Assembly (NCBI GenBank): GCA_949318235.1
Contig: OX439127.1
Location: 2,075,672 to 2,139,671, forward strand
Length of the DNA stretch: 64,000 bases
Reading direction: 5' to 3'
From: Ecdyonurus torrentis
Taxonomy: Eukaryota > Arthropoda > Insecta > Ephemeroptera > Heptageniidae
Position numbers and translations under genes: made by a program. Positions 1 through 12,246 of the stretch are shown here, in pieces. Numbering within the stretch: position 1 is the stretch's first letter; each line of letters begins with the position of its first letter. The notes under the pieces are model-generated. The model did no database searches. It saw nothing but the letters and a program-made list of their open reading frames with translations, and was not told the DNA's origin.

Positions 1-1000
1 ATTATATCAATAACTATACATACATAAATTCATGTATTAACACAGACTAGGAACTTTACTAAATTTAGTAGAATTCACTAAATTTTTCCATCAGTCTAAT
101 CTAAGATCTTCTATGTTGGCACCACTGCGTATTACGTAATCTTCTCATGCAAATATATAAAATTCAATTTTGACGAATTTTTCACTGAGAGATTAAACCA
201 AACTCTGTCTGTAAGGTATAACACTACAGCTGGATGTTAACATTTACAACCATTAACTTACAGCGTTAATTACAAAGGTGTGATGAGTCCAAATTCGCAG
301 CAGCCACATGGTCGCGTGTTCAGAACCACGCCGACTCATCACTTCTGTTTTCACCGTTTTCTTGCCTTTTCCTCCTCGAATACACGAAGCACTTCTGACA
401 CCATGTTATGTTGGGTACTTATTAAATAATAAGACCGTAGATTCGGGTTCGCAAGAGGAGTTTATTGATAAGAACGAGGCTATTATACAACACTTGTATT
501 ACAGGTACACAGTATCTTCAGCCATGATGGTCTAGCTCTCTTACCAGGACCATAATGCATTGCTGCATTATAGCGCTAAAGTATAAACATACTTTGCCTA
601 ACATAACACTTTTTATCCATGATTAAGACACCATCACATTGATTTTGTATTTATTCTCGTTTATTTTCCTTTTTGCGGTTATATCACGTATCTGACGTCA
701 CAATGTTCCGATAGGGCCGTAATAGGGTTTACGAACTTGAGGGAGGGGCTTTAAATAAAATAAATATCCAATTAACTTTAAAAAAATACTTTAAAAAGAA
801 TACTACAATAATTACAATTTATAATATTATAATATACCTATATTACTTATACTTAGGAAGGTGGGGTTTATAATATAGGATCGTATTTTGTGTGATAATA
901 ATAGTAAAAATTTATGATATTGATTTTGTAATGATAATTTCTCACTATATGCTTTGTTATACAACAATAATGATATTAACAATTGAACATGTTATAAATA
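1..1000. other. AT-rich DNA without a recognisable gene
   Basis: I see only short, low-complexity reading frames on either strand and no family motif. A slightly GC-richer patch around 280-400 has no matching copy that I noticed elsewhere in the window. The segment ends at the first short TAGGGTGTA-type element. Confidence 0.6.
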
Positions 1001-1300
1001 TAGGGTGTATGAGGATAACGTCATATTTATTGCACTAGGAGGCCATACTAGAGTAGTGAAAAACATTGTTCAGCATAGAACAAATTTCAATTAAGCGAAT
1101 TTTCTTTGGAAAATCGGTTCATTTTTGAGATACTAGAGATACTTACATGCTTGAGATACCAATTCAACAAATTTACAGCATCAATGCTTTCAAAAATATT
1201 GCAAAGTGGTTTTAAATTGGCAAATGATTTATTTTCCTATGCAGCCTATGTTATTGAGCTATTCAACATGGCATCGACTTTACATGAATGCATAGACCTT
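1001..1300 (+). mobile_element. MITE-like element, TAGGGTGTA family, copy 1
   Basis: Starts TAGGGTGTATG and shares with four other places in the window a run of landmarks in the same order: an ACGTCATAT box, a GGCCATACT box, an ACATTGTTCAGCATAG box about 60 bases in, a TCAATGCTTTCAAAAATATT box near the middle, and a CAACATGGC...ACATGAATGCATAGACC end. The 3' end is the degraded complement of the 5' end. Length about 300 bp and no coding capacity suggest a non-autonomous DNA transposon, possibly with TA target duplication. The other copies are at 3434, 5934, 20045 and 40429. Confidence 0.7.
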
Positions 1301-1659
1301 ACACGAAACGGTTTTTTGATTATAATTGTCTTTTTTTATATGCACTATATGCTTTGTTTCAATACATGTCTTTTACTATAATGGATTAATGTTGTCTTTT
1401 ATTATGGTAATTTTTAATTTACAGTTGTTAAGAACAATGTTGATTTTCAAAGGTTTTCAATACCTGCTTGGCTCAATAAACAAAAGTCAATATTGTCTTC
1501 TAATTAGTGTTATTAATAACATAAATCTGATATTTTATATTGACAACAATATTCATTCTCTGCTACTGTACCATTGTTGCAATGTGGATCTGGGGTTCAA
1601 AGTCTTCTAATTAGTAACAATTGAATCCAATAATCTTTGCATTTTTCTTCTTATAACAG

Positions 1660-2200
1660 AATCAACGTTTGTCACTTAATAAAAAGGGTCCAGAAAATTG
1701 TATTCCTTAATCTACAAAATTGATGATATTTTTTACCAGAATGTTAATGCAGCCACACAAAAGAGCTTGAAAAATATGTAAAGTATGCTTTTTGAGTGAA
1801 TATTCCTGTTTATGACTTTATTAACAGGCAAAAACTAGTATAAAAATGTTGTGCGGGTTGCATAAATCGAAATTGTCTGATCACTGCTACGGAGCTACAT
1901 AGTTGGGTTTTAAGTTTTGAGACTAACTATCGTTATTTATATAAGTCCCATCAATTGTTTTGTGATGTAAATACAAATTTTTTCATGTTTTCAATGCCTT
2001 TAAAATTATGTTATTGTATAATGTATCTGATTATTCAAATATAATTATATTAAAATCTAATTATGTATCAATTGGTTAAATATAATTGATCTGAATAAAA
2101 CATAATTTACTATTTTTAATTATGTTCTTATACTGTATGTATGTTGTGTTTTGATTTGCATTGTTCTACTCAGTAAAGACATGGAATGTAATAAAATGTA
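1660..2200 (+). mobile_element. LINE 3' end remnant, copy 1, split by a nested repeat
   Basis: Bases 1660-1733 and about 2000-2200 match, in order, the two halves of the LINE 3' end at 26440-26757: a GTCACTTAATAAAAAGGG/CCAGAA segment, then GTATCTGATTA, a TGTATGT.GTGTTTTGA segment and a terminal TAAAGACATGGAATGTAATAAAAT. The latter looks like a polyadenylation-signal-bearing 3' end. The middle is replaced by a dispersed repeat at 1735-1990. At 26440 the equivalent frame encodes a GPE-type C-terminal tail typical of non-LTR retrotransposon ORF2. This copy is too decayed to translate. Confidence 0.6.
1735..1990 (+). repeat. Dispersed repeat R2, copy 1 (GCGGGTTGCATAAATC core)
   Basis: Begins ACCAGAATGTTAATGCAGCC, contains GTGCGGGTTGCATAAATC near 1851, then a block with ACTGCTACGGAGCTAC and a tail around ATCAATTGTTTTGTGATGT. 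The same blocks in the same order occur at 41262-41495, and a partial reverse-complement copy lies at 2757-2886. It interrupts the LINE end around it, so it inserted later. Confidence 0.65.
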
Positions 2201-2357
2201 ATATCTCTATCTACCTATTTTTATCCTAAAATTGTGTCAATAATGTTTACAAATGTAAAATTGGTAAATTGTTATGTTGTAAATCTTCTACATTTATATG
2301 TAAATAAAGATGTCTATATTGATCTATCTATCTACATTGATCTAAGTAAATGCATAA

Positions 2358-2560
2358 CGATGCTTCCGCGTCAAAAGAGAGGATCAGTGCTTTCCACCAG
2401 CACGGCGAACGGAGTATCTGCCCTTTCCACGCAGCACGGTGCGTGGACTAGCGGCTATTAACTTAACATTACAGATAATGCTCGTTTAGAAGTGCAGTTA
2501 CTCCACTCGCCGCGCTGGTAGAAAGTGCAGATTCTCTCTCTTTTGACGTGGAAGCATCGA
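2358..2560. repeat. Foldback (palindromic) repeat R3, copy 1
   Basis: The ends are near-perfect inverted arms: CGATGCTTCCGCGTCAAAAG at the left and CTTTTGACGTGGAAGCATCG at the right. The GC-richer interior also pairs with itself (CTTTCCACGCAGCACGG region against GGTAGAAAGTGCAG). A related copy in the opposite sense lies at 19886-20046. Likely a non-autonomous foldback or MITE able to form a long hairpin; the small reading frame through it is a by-product. Confidence 0.7.
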
Positions 2561-2756
2561 TAAGTAATTATGTGAATATATTATATACAACACAATTATT
2601 TTTAGAAAAAAATCATTAGAATGCTTGATGATATTGCGATTTGTTTTTTATTGTTCGTCCTAATATCTAAGTAGTACACAACATGAAAACATATGCATTT
2701 ATATCATAAAACACTTGATGCGACTTACATAAATAGCTTTAGTGGTCTATAAACCT

Positions 2757-2886
2757 AACTGTAATGCCGTTGCATTGATCAGAAAATGTTGATTTATGCA
2801 ACCCTTACAACATTTTTATACTAGTTTTTGCCTGTTTCTGACGTCATGGACAGAAATATTCACGCAAATTGCATACCTTACAGTTT
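2757..2886 (-). repeat. Dispersed repeat R2, copy 2, partial, reverse orientation
   Basis: On the minus strand it reads CTGTAAGGTATGCA..., GCGTGAATATT, GACGTCAGAAACAGGCAAAAAC, then AGGGTTGCATAAATC and a TCTGATCA segment. These match the centre of the copies at 1735 and 41262. The flanks are unrelated. Confidence 0.6.
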
Positions 2887-3102
2887 TTTCACGCTCTCTT
2901 TTAGGAGCACATTTACATAACGGTAAAAATGATCATCAATTTGGTAGATCCCATTTTATGTTTGAAATGATTAAAAAAGAACGTGCTGTTTCATGTTTTT
3001 CATGCCTTTAAATGTTCTATGTATATGTAATCCTTAAAACTATAATAAGAATAGTAATCCATTGCTCATTTTATTTAGCACATAATAATATTAATATTTA
3101 TA

Positions 3103-3310
3103 TTAATACTTATACTTATACTTATACTTATACTTATACTTATACTTATACTTATACTTATACTTATACTTATACTTATACTTTTACTTATACTTATACT
3201 TATACTTATACTTATACTTATACTTATACTTATACGTATACTTATACTTATACTTATACTTATACTTATACTTATACTTATACTTATATTTATACTTATA
3301 CTTATACTTA
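3103..3310. repeat. (TTATAC)n hexanucleotide microsatellite
   Basis: About 34 hexamer units, nearly perfect, with isolated changes near 3185, 3235 and 3290. It gives an apparent reading frame of alternating Tyr-Thr, which is a repeat artefact. Confidence 0.95.
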
Positions 3311-3433
3311 ATACTTATGAATTTAAAATTATAACAATATTATATACAATTAACACAATTATTTTGAGAAAAAAATATTTGTTTAGTTTCAACCATTATT
3401 TCCTAGAAATGTTTTGTTTGTATTGTTCTACTA

Positions 3434-3740
3434 TAAGGTGTGTACGCATGACGTGATTCTAAATGCGTTTCGTTGCTCTTTTTGAGCAACAAATAACATT
3501 GCTCAGCATAGGAAAAACGTAGTTTTTGGCTATTTTCTTTAGTAAATTAGCATTTTTTTGGTCATTATTTTTTTTCTTGCATATATGAGATAATAATTCA
3601 ATCTTTAATAGCATCAATGCTCTCAAAAAAATTTCAAAGTACTTTTAAACTGGCAAAATGTACCATTTTCTTATACCAGCCAGTGTTATTTAGAACTCAC
3701 TTATAACGTCGATTTTAACATGAATGAAACCACCCTATAT
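3434..3740 (+). mobile_element. MITE-like element, TAGGGTGTA family, copy 2
   Basis: Starts AAGGTGTGTACGCATGACG and ends CATGAATGAAACCACCCTATA, an imperfect inverted pair. The internal ACATTGCTCAGCATAGGA box and CATCAATGCTCTCAAAAA box are in the family order. It lies inside the tandem array. Confidence 0.7.
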
Positions 3741-5933
3741 ACGCATGCGTTTACGTTTATGTATGTAATCTATAACTATAGTGCGTATAGTTATCACATC
3801 CTAGATAAATAAATCTTAAAAGATGATATCATCCTTTAATTCGTCTATATATAATATGCAAATTAATATAATTTACTGATATTGAAAATCAAATTTGGTA
3901 TTTTGATTCAATTTAAGTAAAGGCCTAACTATGTAACTACGTTATTTCTATACAAGTAAAATATATGCAAATAACAAAAGTTTTAAGAAAAAAATAAGGA
4001 CAGATTGGGTGACTTTGTTATTAGGATATGTTTTCTATTGTTCTTCTTAATGTAATTTTGTTCCCAGCAACTTTTCTTATATTTAAACGTACTACGTAAA
4101 TGTGATCTTTAACACTAAAATAAATATTTCAGTATAATATGGGTTATTATATATATTTTTTTAATGATATCACTTAATTCTTTTGTATGTAAAGTGCAAA
4201 TAAATAAAATTTGTCTACACTGATTTTATATTTGAATATACTACATATATATTTTATATTTATGACTTTTGCAAGTCAATACTTCTTAATACGATAAGTG
4301 CTGTTGTATTATATGAAAACTACTTTTTAATAATATTTTACTATACTATTATTTACAAATAAAACAATTATTTTGAAGAAAAAATTCACCAGCAGAACCA
4401 TCGTTGCTTTGGTATGTTTTGTTTCATATTGTTCTTCTTAATATCTGAATCAACCGATGAGGCTTTGATGTGGTTGGATATATTATGTATTGTGTTTTAA
4501 TGGTAATAAAAATATGTAATTATTAATTTGTAAAGTCTCCTTATATATATCAACGAACTACGTATAAAGGTAAAGTAAAATTATAGTGAGTATAGTAATA
4601 AAACGCAGTAAAGAAACCTGACAAACCAATATCATTCTTTAATACTTCTAAATTTTGATATGCATTATGCAAATATATGTATAATAATATGCTAAAAATG
4701 CAAATAAATAAAATTTGCTTACATTGATCCACATGATTAATAAGTTGATTTCCTTTAAGTAAATATGTAATTATATGACTCTAATTACTATATAAACAAC
4801 ACAATTATTAGCAATAACGATTATTTTGAGAAATTGTTATCGTTAATAATTGTTTTTTTTTTTCTACTTCTTAGTGTGCAATTTTGTTTATGCTATATTT
4901 AAGCATTCTAATTTCTAATGTCTAATATAACCTCTACAACTATACTAAATATAACTATTTATAAGATACGGTTGTCATATCTCTGTATTCTAAAACCATA
5001 GAGATTATAGTTATAATATCGCAATGAATTGATTTCACACAATAAAATCATTCTGTAATACTTCTACAAACCTGTATGTATGAGGTTAATGCAATTTATA
5101 TATAATAATATGCACAATATGCAAATAAATAACAATTGCTTACATCAATCAATACGATTTTATATATTTTGATTTACTTAACGTGAATGAATTGAGTAAA
5201 AATAGTTACTATTAAGCAGAATAAATATTTTGATAAAAAAATATGACGTGACATTTTTATTAACATTTGTTTTCTAATGTTCGTCTTAATATGTAATTTT
5301 GAGCTTTTTAACTTTAACTTATATTTTAATGTATACGTAAACGTAATCTCAAAAACTATAATTATAAAACATAAAACGTAATTAAATGTTATAATTTTAC
5401 TTAAATACTGTAGTAATTTTAGAATAGTCAGTAGAAACTGAGCTTTAGGACAAATAATGTCACCACTCCACATTTCTTCTTATTTACCACACTATTATGC
5501 CTGTTATTTATTATGTTATCTTAAATCTGCAGACCACATCAAACAACATGTTCTGCTTGTGAAATGTTTATAAATATGTAAAATTAGATCTACAAAACTG
5601 ATGTCTATTTCTACCACAATTTTAATGTGGCAATCTCTTAATTGTTTTAATTACAATAATAAAATGTCAGCTCCGTAAATTAAAATAACCACGTAATTAT
5701 TTCTTATTTTTTGTGTTTTAGTTTTATTTGCCCTTTCAAATGTGGAAAATTGTTAAAATGTATCAACTTTTATTTTATTGCTTTAAAAAAAAATCTGAGG
5801 TTACGTTTAAACTTAATGTTTTTATTATTTCATATTACGTATTTTTAACTCAATGCTTACCTAAGTGTTTTAAAGTCATTCATTTGATTGGAAATTTAAT
5901 AATTTGTTACGTATTAATTTCTAATATTGACTA

Positions 5934-6230
5934 TTGGGTGTATACGTATTACGTCATATTTAATGCGCTTGGAGGCCATACTGGAGGTGTGTATAACATT
6001 GCTCAGCATAGGACAAAAATCTGATTTAATTGGAAAATCTGTTAATTTTTAGTTATTGTTATTTTTCTCACAAACGTGAGATACTAATTCAACATATTTA
6101 CAGTATCAATGCTCTCAAAAATATTGCATTCGGTTTTTTAACTGGCAAAATGATTAATTTTCCTATGCCACCCATGTTTTTGAGTTATCCAACAAGGCGT
6201 TGACTTTACATTAATGAATAGACCTAATAC
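5934..6230 (+). mobile_element. MITE-like element, TAGGGTGTA family, copy 3
   Basis: Starts TTGGGTGTATACGTATTACG. The GGAGGCCATACTGGAG, ACATTGCTCAGCATAGGACA and ATCAATGCTCTCAAAAATATT boxes are intact. The 3' inverted end is worn (TTAATGAATAGACC). It is one of the clearer internal copies of the family. Confidence 0.7.
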
Positions 6231-7236
6231 ACTAAAAATCTGTCTGAGATTTATCTCAGATTTACGTAAATTTATAAATAACGTTGTTTTATTTACTTTT
6301 TAAATCACAATGATCTGCTAATTACAATTATTTTGAGGTAAAAAAAATGATTTTTAGAATGACCTCGTTGTTATGATTTTGTTCTATTGTTCTTTCCAAT
6401 TTGTAATTGTGTTCTGTTTAACTTTTATTGAAATGTTCTACTTGTAATAATTCTCAATAAACTAAAATAAATTTAAATAATAATTATAACTATTTATTAA
6501 ATAAGTTTGCTACCTCTTTGCTAACTAATCTTACAAAATAAGAACATACTCAAATATTTCTAAATACTATGCAAATAAATAAAATTTGCTATAATGATCA
6601 ACATGATTGATGATTTACTTAAAATTTTATAACTCCATAAGTTTATATTTACATTGTAATACAAAATAGTGTATAATATTTATAGTTATTGCATTTTCTA
6701 ATAATAATAATAGAAGTGATTGTAATTGTTATGCCACTTTTAAGAAAATGTGTTCGTCCTAATTGTATTGTTCGTCATAAATTGTAATTTTGTTCTTATA
6801 TTTAAAATGTTCCACGTATATGTAATCTTTAAACCTATACATAATAAGTCCATTGTATGTTTTTATTTGGCACATAATAACAACATCACTTAATTCTTCT
6901 TTTGTAAAATTAAAAAACATTTGTGTGCATTAACTGTAGATAATACTTTATAAATATTTAATATAATACATATGACTTTAGAAAATCAATACTTCTTAAA
7001 TGTATTACGTATTGTTGTAACATGTTAAGTTAAAAATACTAATAGCCAAATTTTTTAAAAACGCACAAAATAACACCCCCCTATGGAAATTCGTAACAGT
7101 ACTATATTTTGTAGTAAAGCCCGTAGTTATGATTAATTTAAAATTTAAGGTCGATCCAATTAAAACTCGAATTTTAGGGTGCAAAATTCCAAATAGTAAA
7201 ACTTTATAAAACTAATTTAATAAAAAAAGAATAATA

Positions 7237-8276
7237 CTATTTTATATTTTTTTGTATACTACAATATCCAATGTATCCACTGGCATCAAAAATATCGATT
7301 ATACTATAATCGATTGTAAAGGGAAAAACGATAAATATGGCCCAAAATCGCAACTTAAAGCTACGGTCACTTCTACGTCTGTAATATGGAGTTTGTTGTC
7401 TCGGCTGGTTGTGGTATGCAGTCACCGAACTCCTACGTACTCGGCGTGTGCGGGAAGTATCTGTAAACCTTGGAGAAATTGGTGATACGTTGATTGGCGC
7501 AAAATTGTCCCTGCTAGATGGCCCAGGCTGAGGTGTAGAGCATCTGCCAGGCTCAGGCTGCGAGCTCCAATCTTCCGTCTCCCATCCTATATACTCGATA
7601 TTTTGGAGGCGTGATAGTAAAAAGTCATGGAGCGTGGGCTCATCAAAGTTCGTACGATATCCTGCATTATTTGGTAAATTAATATTGTCTAAATTACCAA
7701 ATGTGTTGTCAGCCTCATCAGTATCTTGCAGGTTCTGCTCCAACAGGTTGATATGGTCATTCGGTATAGATTGGTCCATATCGGGGAACAGCGGAGGTTC
7801 AGGCAAGAACTCCAATGCATTGTTGTGAAGATGATCATCGAATTCGATGGAATCGTCTATAACTACTGGTGAGGGCTAGTAAAGGCGAGGTACATGAACG
7901 AAACCATTAGCCATGCGTTTACGTCGATTTTCCAGGCGTAGACACTGTATGCTGATCTGGGAGTGTCGGTTTTCCTGTAGAAACTTAGCCTCAGCTTCAT
8001 CGCTTACAATGATATTATCATTGTTTTCAGTCGCATTTGACATGAATGTCATTTGGCTATCTGAAGAGTGGCCCGAGTCATTACTCTGATAAAATAATAA
8101 TAATAAAAAAAAAACTATTAAAATTTGTAAAGTGTTTTATGTATACACGAGAAAAAAATAAATAAATTAAGTACACTTACGTTAAATTCAATGGTGGATT
8201 GGCTGTCGTGGAAATTAGCCATTGCTAATTTAATTTCTGCCAGGACACCGGCGTCAGAATCGTATGAGTCGTCCAT
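7237..8276 (-). pseudogene. Two-exon gene of unknown function with one in-frame stop
   Basis: Exon 1 runs 8276-8181 (start MDDSYDSDAG, 32 codons) and ends at an AAC|GTAAGT donor. Exon 2 starts at 8085 after a T-rich TTTATCAG acceptor; the join is phase 0. Exon 2 stays open to the stop at 7237 except for one TAG at 7878-7876. The combined product would be about 314 residues. It is acidic and Ser/Asn/Pro-rich at first (DNIIVSDEAE, PEPPLFPDMD), then has Arg-rich RTRRVRRSS and YRRRSDRS stretches, then a hydrophobic stretch near the C terminus (FWAIFIVFPF). I do not recognise the family. The 95-bp intron and intact splice sites argue for a once-spliced gene. The single stop may be decay or allelic. 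Being next to Polinton A on the opposite strand it may be an accessory gene of that element, but nothing proves it. Confidence 0.5.
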
Positions 8277-8339
8277 ACAATCACAACAAAATTAAGCAGA
8301 CAAAGTTTCACATGTCACTCTCAGTCGCTACTATTATGT

Positions 8340-10402
8340 ACCGTACTAAACAGGTGTCAAGAAGTAGTACCAAAAAAGGGAGTTTCGTAGTTTTTTTTTC
8401 TCCCTATTTACCAGCGTAGGCGCCATCTAGGTTAGCCAGGGTAAAATATTTCAAACTTTTTAATGTGAATTACAGTTTGAAAATATATCTATTATTTTTT
8501 TTAAACAGATTACTACTTTTTTTTACATTTGAGCAATTTCCTTTTTTATTGTTTTTTTTTTACATATTTTACAATCAATTTTTAATTTAATAACATTTAA
8601 CAATATGACTCATTATATTGTTCATTTTATCCCTTTGCACTGATGTTTAGGAAAGTTTACCCGTTTTTAATTAATTTTAGTAGTAATTTTCCACTTTTAA
8701 CTGATTTTAGGCAATATTTTATACTTTTTTGTAAATTTATGTTATATTTTACCCCATTTTATTGATATTTAGAAGTATTTTACCCCGTTATACTGATTTT
8801 AAGCTATATTTACCACTTTTTTTCATTTTATGTTGTATTTTACCCCATTTCATTAATTTTTTGTTGTATTTTACCACTTTTTACTAATTTTAGGCAATAT
8901 TTTATTAATTTGTTTAATTTAATGTTGTATTTTACCCCATTTTATTGACTTTTAGTAACATTTTACCCCTTTTTAGTGATTTTAGGTTATATTTTACATT
9001 TTTTTTTAGTTTTTTAGGGTAATTTTTACAGCTTTTAATGTTTTGGAGGAAATTTTTTACATTTTTAAGGAAATTTATACACTTTTTAGTGTTTTTTAGA
9101 GCAATTGTTATACTTTAAGGGCAATTTTCTTATTTTTAGTGATTTTTAGGGAAATTGTTTCATTTTTATGGGAATTTTACACTTTTTAGTATTTTTTAGG
9201 GAAATGTTTACACTTTTTAGGTATATTTTTTATTTTTAGGGCAACTTTTAATTTTTAGTGTTTTTTAGGGAAATTTTTACATTTTATGGGAAATTTATAA
9301 AACTATTAGTGTTTTTAAGGGAAATTTGTACATTTTGAGGAAAATTTATACACTTTTTAGTGTTTTTTAGGGTAATTTACACACTTTTTGGTGTAATTTT
9401 TCACTTTAATTGGTAATTTTTCACTTTTTGTGGTTTTTACGGCAATTTTTACACTTTTTAGTGTTTTTAAGGGAAATTTGCACACTTTTTAGGGTAATTT
9501 TTCACTTTTCAGCGTTTTTTTTAGGGACATTCTTACATTTTTAGTGAAATTTTATACTTTTTATTGTTTTTTAGGGAAATTCTTAAACTTTAGATTGTTT
9601 TTAGGAAAATTTTACAATTTAAAAGAAATAAATACACTTTTAGTGTTTTTAAGGGCAATTTTAACATTTTTTTAGTGTCTTTTAAGGAAATTTGCACACT
9701 TTTTATGGTAATTTAACACTTTTTAGGGCAATTTTTACCTTATTTAGTGATTTTGGGGACACTTTTACATTTTAACGGAAATTTATACACTTTCTTTTTA
9801 GTGTTTTCAAGGAAATTTTTACACTTTTTAGGGAAAATTTTCACTTTTAAGTGTTTTTTTACAGCAAATTTTCTTCTTTTTTAAACTAAATAATACTTTC
9901 TTTGGGCTTACTTACATTTGTAAGTAATTTTTTTTAGTATTTTTGAATCATTACAAACGTTTTTTTATATTTTTTGAACATTTTTGTGTTTTTTTAAGAT
10001 TGATCATTTTTTTATAATAGTATACACGTATAACTTTTTTTAGCAGATTTTTGCCTGTTTGGATACTTTATTATATTGTTTTGTTTAATTTTTAACGTAT
10101 TTAGTGTGTTAATTTTTATATTAAGTTTTTGATTCTACCCATTTTTTTAATGTTTTTTTTTTAATTTTTATTAAGTTTAATGTTTGTTTGTTTCTTTTTT
10201 TTTGAAGTAAATTTAATTTTTATTATACTTTTAACTTCCTTGTATTAAATTTTAATATTTTCTTAGGAGTTTTTATGTATTTAAGTTGTCTATTTTAGTG
10301 ATTTTACACACTTTATGCCATAGCCAAAAATATATATAAATTAAAAATTTCAATACGTAACTTATTAAAGCATCTAATTTTTGTTTTATTTTTTTGTTAC
10401 AG
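8340..10402. repeat. T-rich degenerate minisatellite and AT-rich spacer
   Basis: From about 8640 to 9880 a loose motif of the form TTTTTAGTGTTTTTTAGGGAAATTT-TACAC recurs several dozen times with a spacing of roughly 30-60 bases. The first part (8640-9000) uses a related TATTTTACCCCATTTTATTGATTTTTAG variant. No reading frame survives. The stretch ends in a pyrimidine-rich TTTTTTTGTTACAG acceptor at 10402, so it could be the remains of an intron ahead of the zinc-finger exon of the Polinton A polymerase gene. Confidence 0.55.
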
Positions 10403-11160
10403 AATGTTTCAATGCTCTCGTTGTTCCAAAAAGCTGAAAAGGGCATGGAGTCTAAAGTAGCATATGACACATACGTGTAAAAAAAAAACTAAAATTTACC
10501 ATCAAAAGAAAATTACCGATATTTATGTATCTGCAAGCCACTCAAATGTAAATAATGAAGAAGAAGTGGATCTGATTGAGTCATTGCAACCAGTCACAGA
10601 AAATGGTCACGTAAAAGAAAATTTTAAAATACTTCAAAAAGTAGCGAGAAAAAATGAAGAAAAAGAAAATGAATCGGAAGATATAATAGAATCTTCCCAG
10701 CCCATATTTAATACAGAAATGATGAAAAATATAAGACAGCTTGAAGAATTCTTAAGAAAGAAAAAAAAAAAGCTAGTCCCTTTACATGTCAACACTGTCA
10801 AAGAAAATGCTCTAATTCATGGAATCTAAAAAGTCAGAAAAAAAAACCTCCTGTCCAAAGATTAGAAAAGCTCTCGCTCCTGCAGAAGAGCATTTGCAAC
10901 CTCCAACCACTTCTAACAGAGAACATGCTATTCCACACCATGGTATATATAAATGTGCACAATGTGAAAAGCAATTTAATGGAAAAAGCACATTAAGAAA
11001 GCATATTCAAAGCTCTTGTAGAGTGAATCGTCAAAAACCAGATCGATCGAAACCAAATTTCAGACGTGGCCAGAAAAATCCACTTCTACAAGGTGATATC
11101 TACCGTGCAAAATCTTCTTTTAATAAGTACCTTACCAACTATCAAGTAATGAATACGGAA
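10403..11160 (+). pseudogene. Zinc-finger N-terminal part of Polinton A polymerase gene, broken
   Basis: Immediately after a splice-acceptor-like TTGTTACAG the frame reads FQCSRCSKKLKRAW followed by a stop and HMTHTC, which together make one C2H2-type finger. A second (CQHCQRKCSNSWNLK, about 10785-10840) is split between two frames. A third (YKCAQCEKQF...LRKHIQSSC, about 10950-11020) is intact. The stretch between is Glu/Lys-rich and probably disordered. A frameshift near 11155 connects it to the polymerase frame starting GKFKPTLEF. The same fusion of C2H2 finger and polymerase is seen in Polinton B at 37206, which supports reading these as one gene. At least one stop and two frameshifts make it a pseudogene. 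Confidence 0.65.
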
Positions 11161-12246
11161 AATTTAAACCAACACTAGAATTTTTGGAAAGCAAGCGACC
11201 TGCAATAAAGCGGATTTTGGAGTATGATTTGATTGTAAAGAAATGTTTGAAATTTAATTCTGATTTAATATTAGTACTGCAAGCACCAGATAGGGAAGTG
11301 ACAGACTGGACTTTGAAAACTGAAAACGTACCTATTTTCTCTGCAACTGATAAAGATGACGTTTTGACCGAACAGTTTAATATCTTACAGTATAGGCTTG
11401 AATACAAAATGTTAAGGGGCAGTGGTTGGGCAGTCGTTCAGATTCTCAACGTTATGTTTAGAACAAGTAAATATGAACCACTTCGAGGAAGTTCATTTAT
11501 AAAGTTTCCATCCAAAATCTTAAAAAATGGCGATTAATAAACCATTGAATTTTCATGATGACAAGTGTTTTAAGTATGCTGTACTAGCAAGTTGTTACCA
11601 TGGAACTAATGCAGGTAGAATAACAAATTTGCTAAAATATGAAAATGAATTTAATTGAAATGGTCTTACATACCCTGTAGCACTAAAAGATATTCAAATA
11701 TTTGAGGAAAATAATTTGAATGTTAGTGTGAGTGTGTACGCCATAGAAGAGAATGGAATAATTGCTTCGCAAGAAGTTGCTGAACCTAAAGAAAAGCACA
11801 TTGACCTTCTCCTGCTTACTGAAGACGTTGAAAGTGAAGAACGAGACGAAGACAAAAGAAATGCAGAAGAAAAACCAGAAGATAATCAGACGCAGAAAAT
11901 GCATTACACAAAGACTTTTCAATTCTCAAATTTCTAAAAGTTCACATCGCAAGTTTATATGTAGGGATGTTTAACTCACCACTCATCCGAAATTCTTCTA
12001 CAAGAACATAAAAATCAATGTAAAAAATATCCTGTAGCTAGAATTCTAATGCCTAAATCCAAAAAAGTCATATTAGAAAATGGTGAATGCAAGCTAGAAA
12101 AACCCATTGTAAAATTCAATCAACCTCAACATAGCTCCAGAGTCCCAGTTGTAGTTTATGCAGATTCAGAGGCAATGCTTGTGAAGATTAAGTGTCCAAA
12201 TAATGATCCATCTATATCTTCCTCCACTACAAAGCAAAATCATGTA

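Larger units (their letters stand above)
2560..7060. repeat. Old, decayed tandem array, unit roughly 0.4-0.5 kb
   Basis: The same landmarks recur in order several times: an ACAATTATTTTGAG-AAAAAAA block (about 2595, 3355, 4368, 4820, 6325), a TTGTTCTTCTTAAT-TGTAATTTTGTT block (about 2650, 3420, 4040, 4430, 5280, 6390, 6765), and an ATGCAAATAAATAAAATTTGC block with a TTACATTGATC follower (about 3857, 4195, 4697, 5118, 6568). Two MITE copies are inserted in it. No coding sequence is evident. The units are very diverged, so the array is ancient or is a chain of related solo elements. Confidence 0.5.

Noticed and set aside
308..535. 75-codon frame near the window start
   Set aside because: No family resemblance, short, and no splice or promoter context.
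2234..2461. Frame through the foldback repeat, similar to a minus-strand frame at 19836-20069
   Set aside because: Similarity comes from the shared palindromic repeat R3; no coding constraint is visible.
3012..3311. Tyr-Thr repeat protein
   Set aside because: Product of the (TTATAC)n hexanucleotide repeat.
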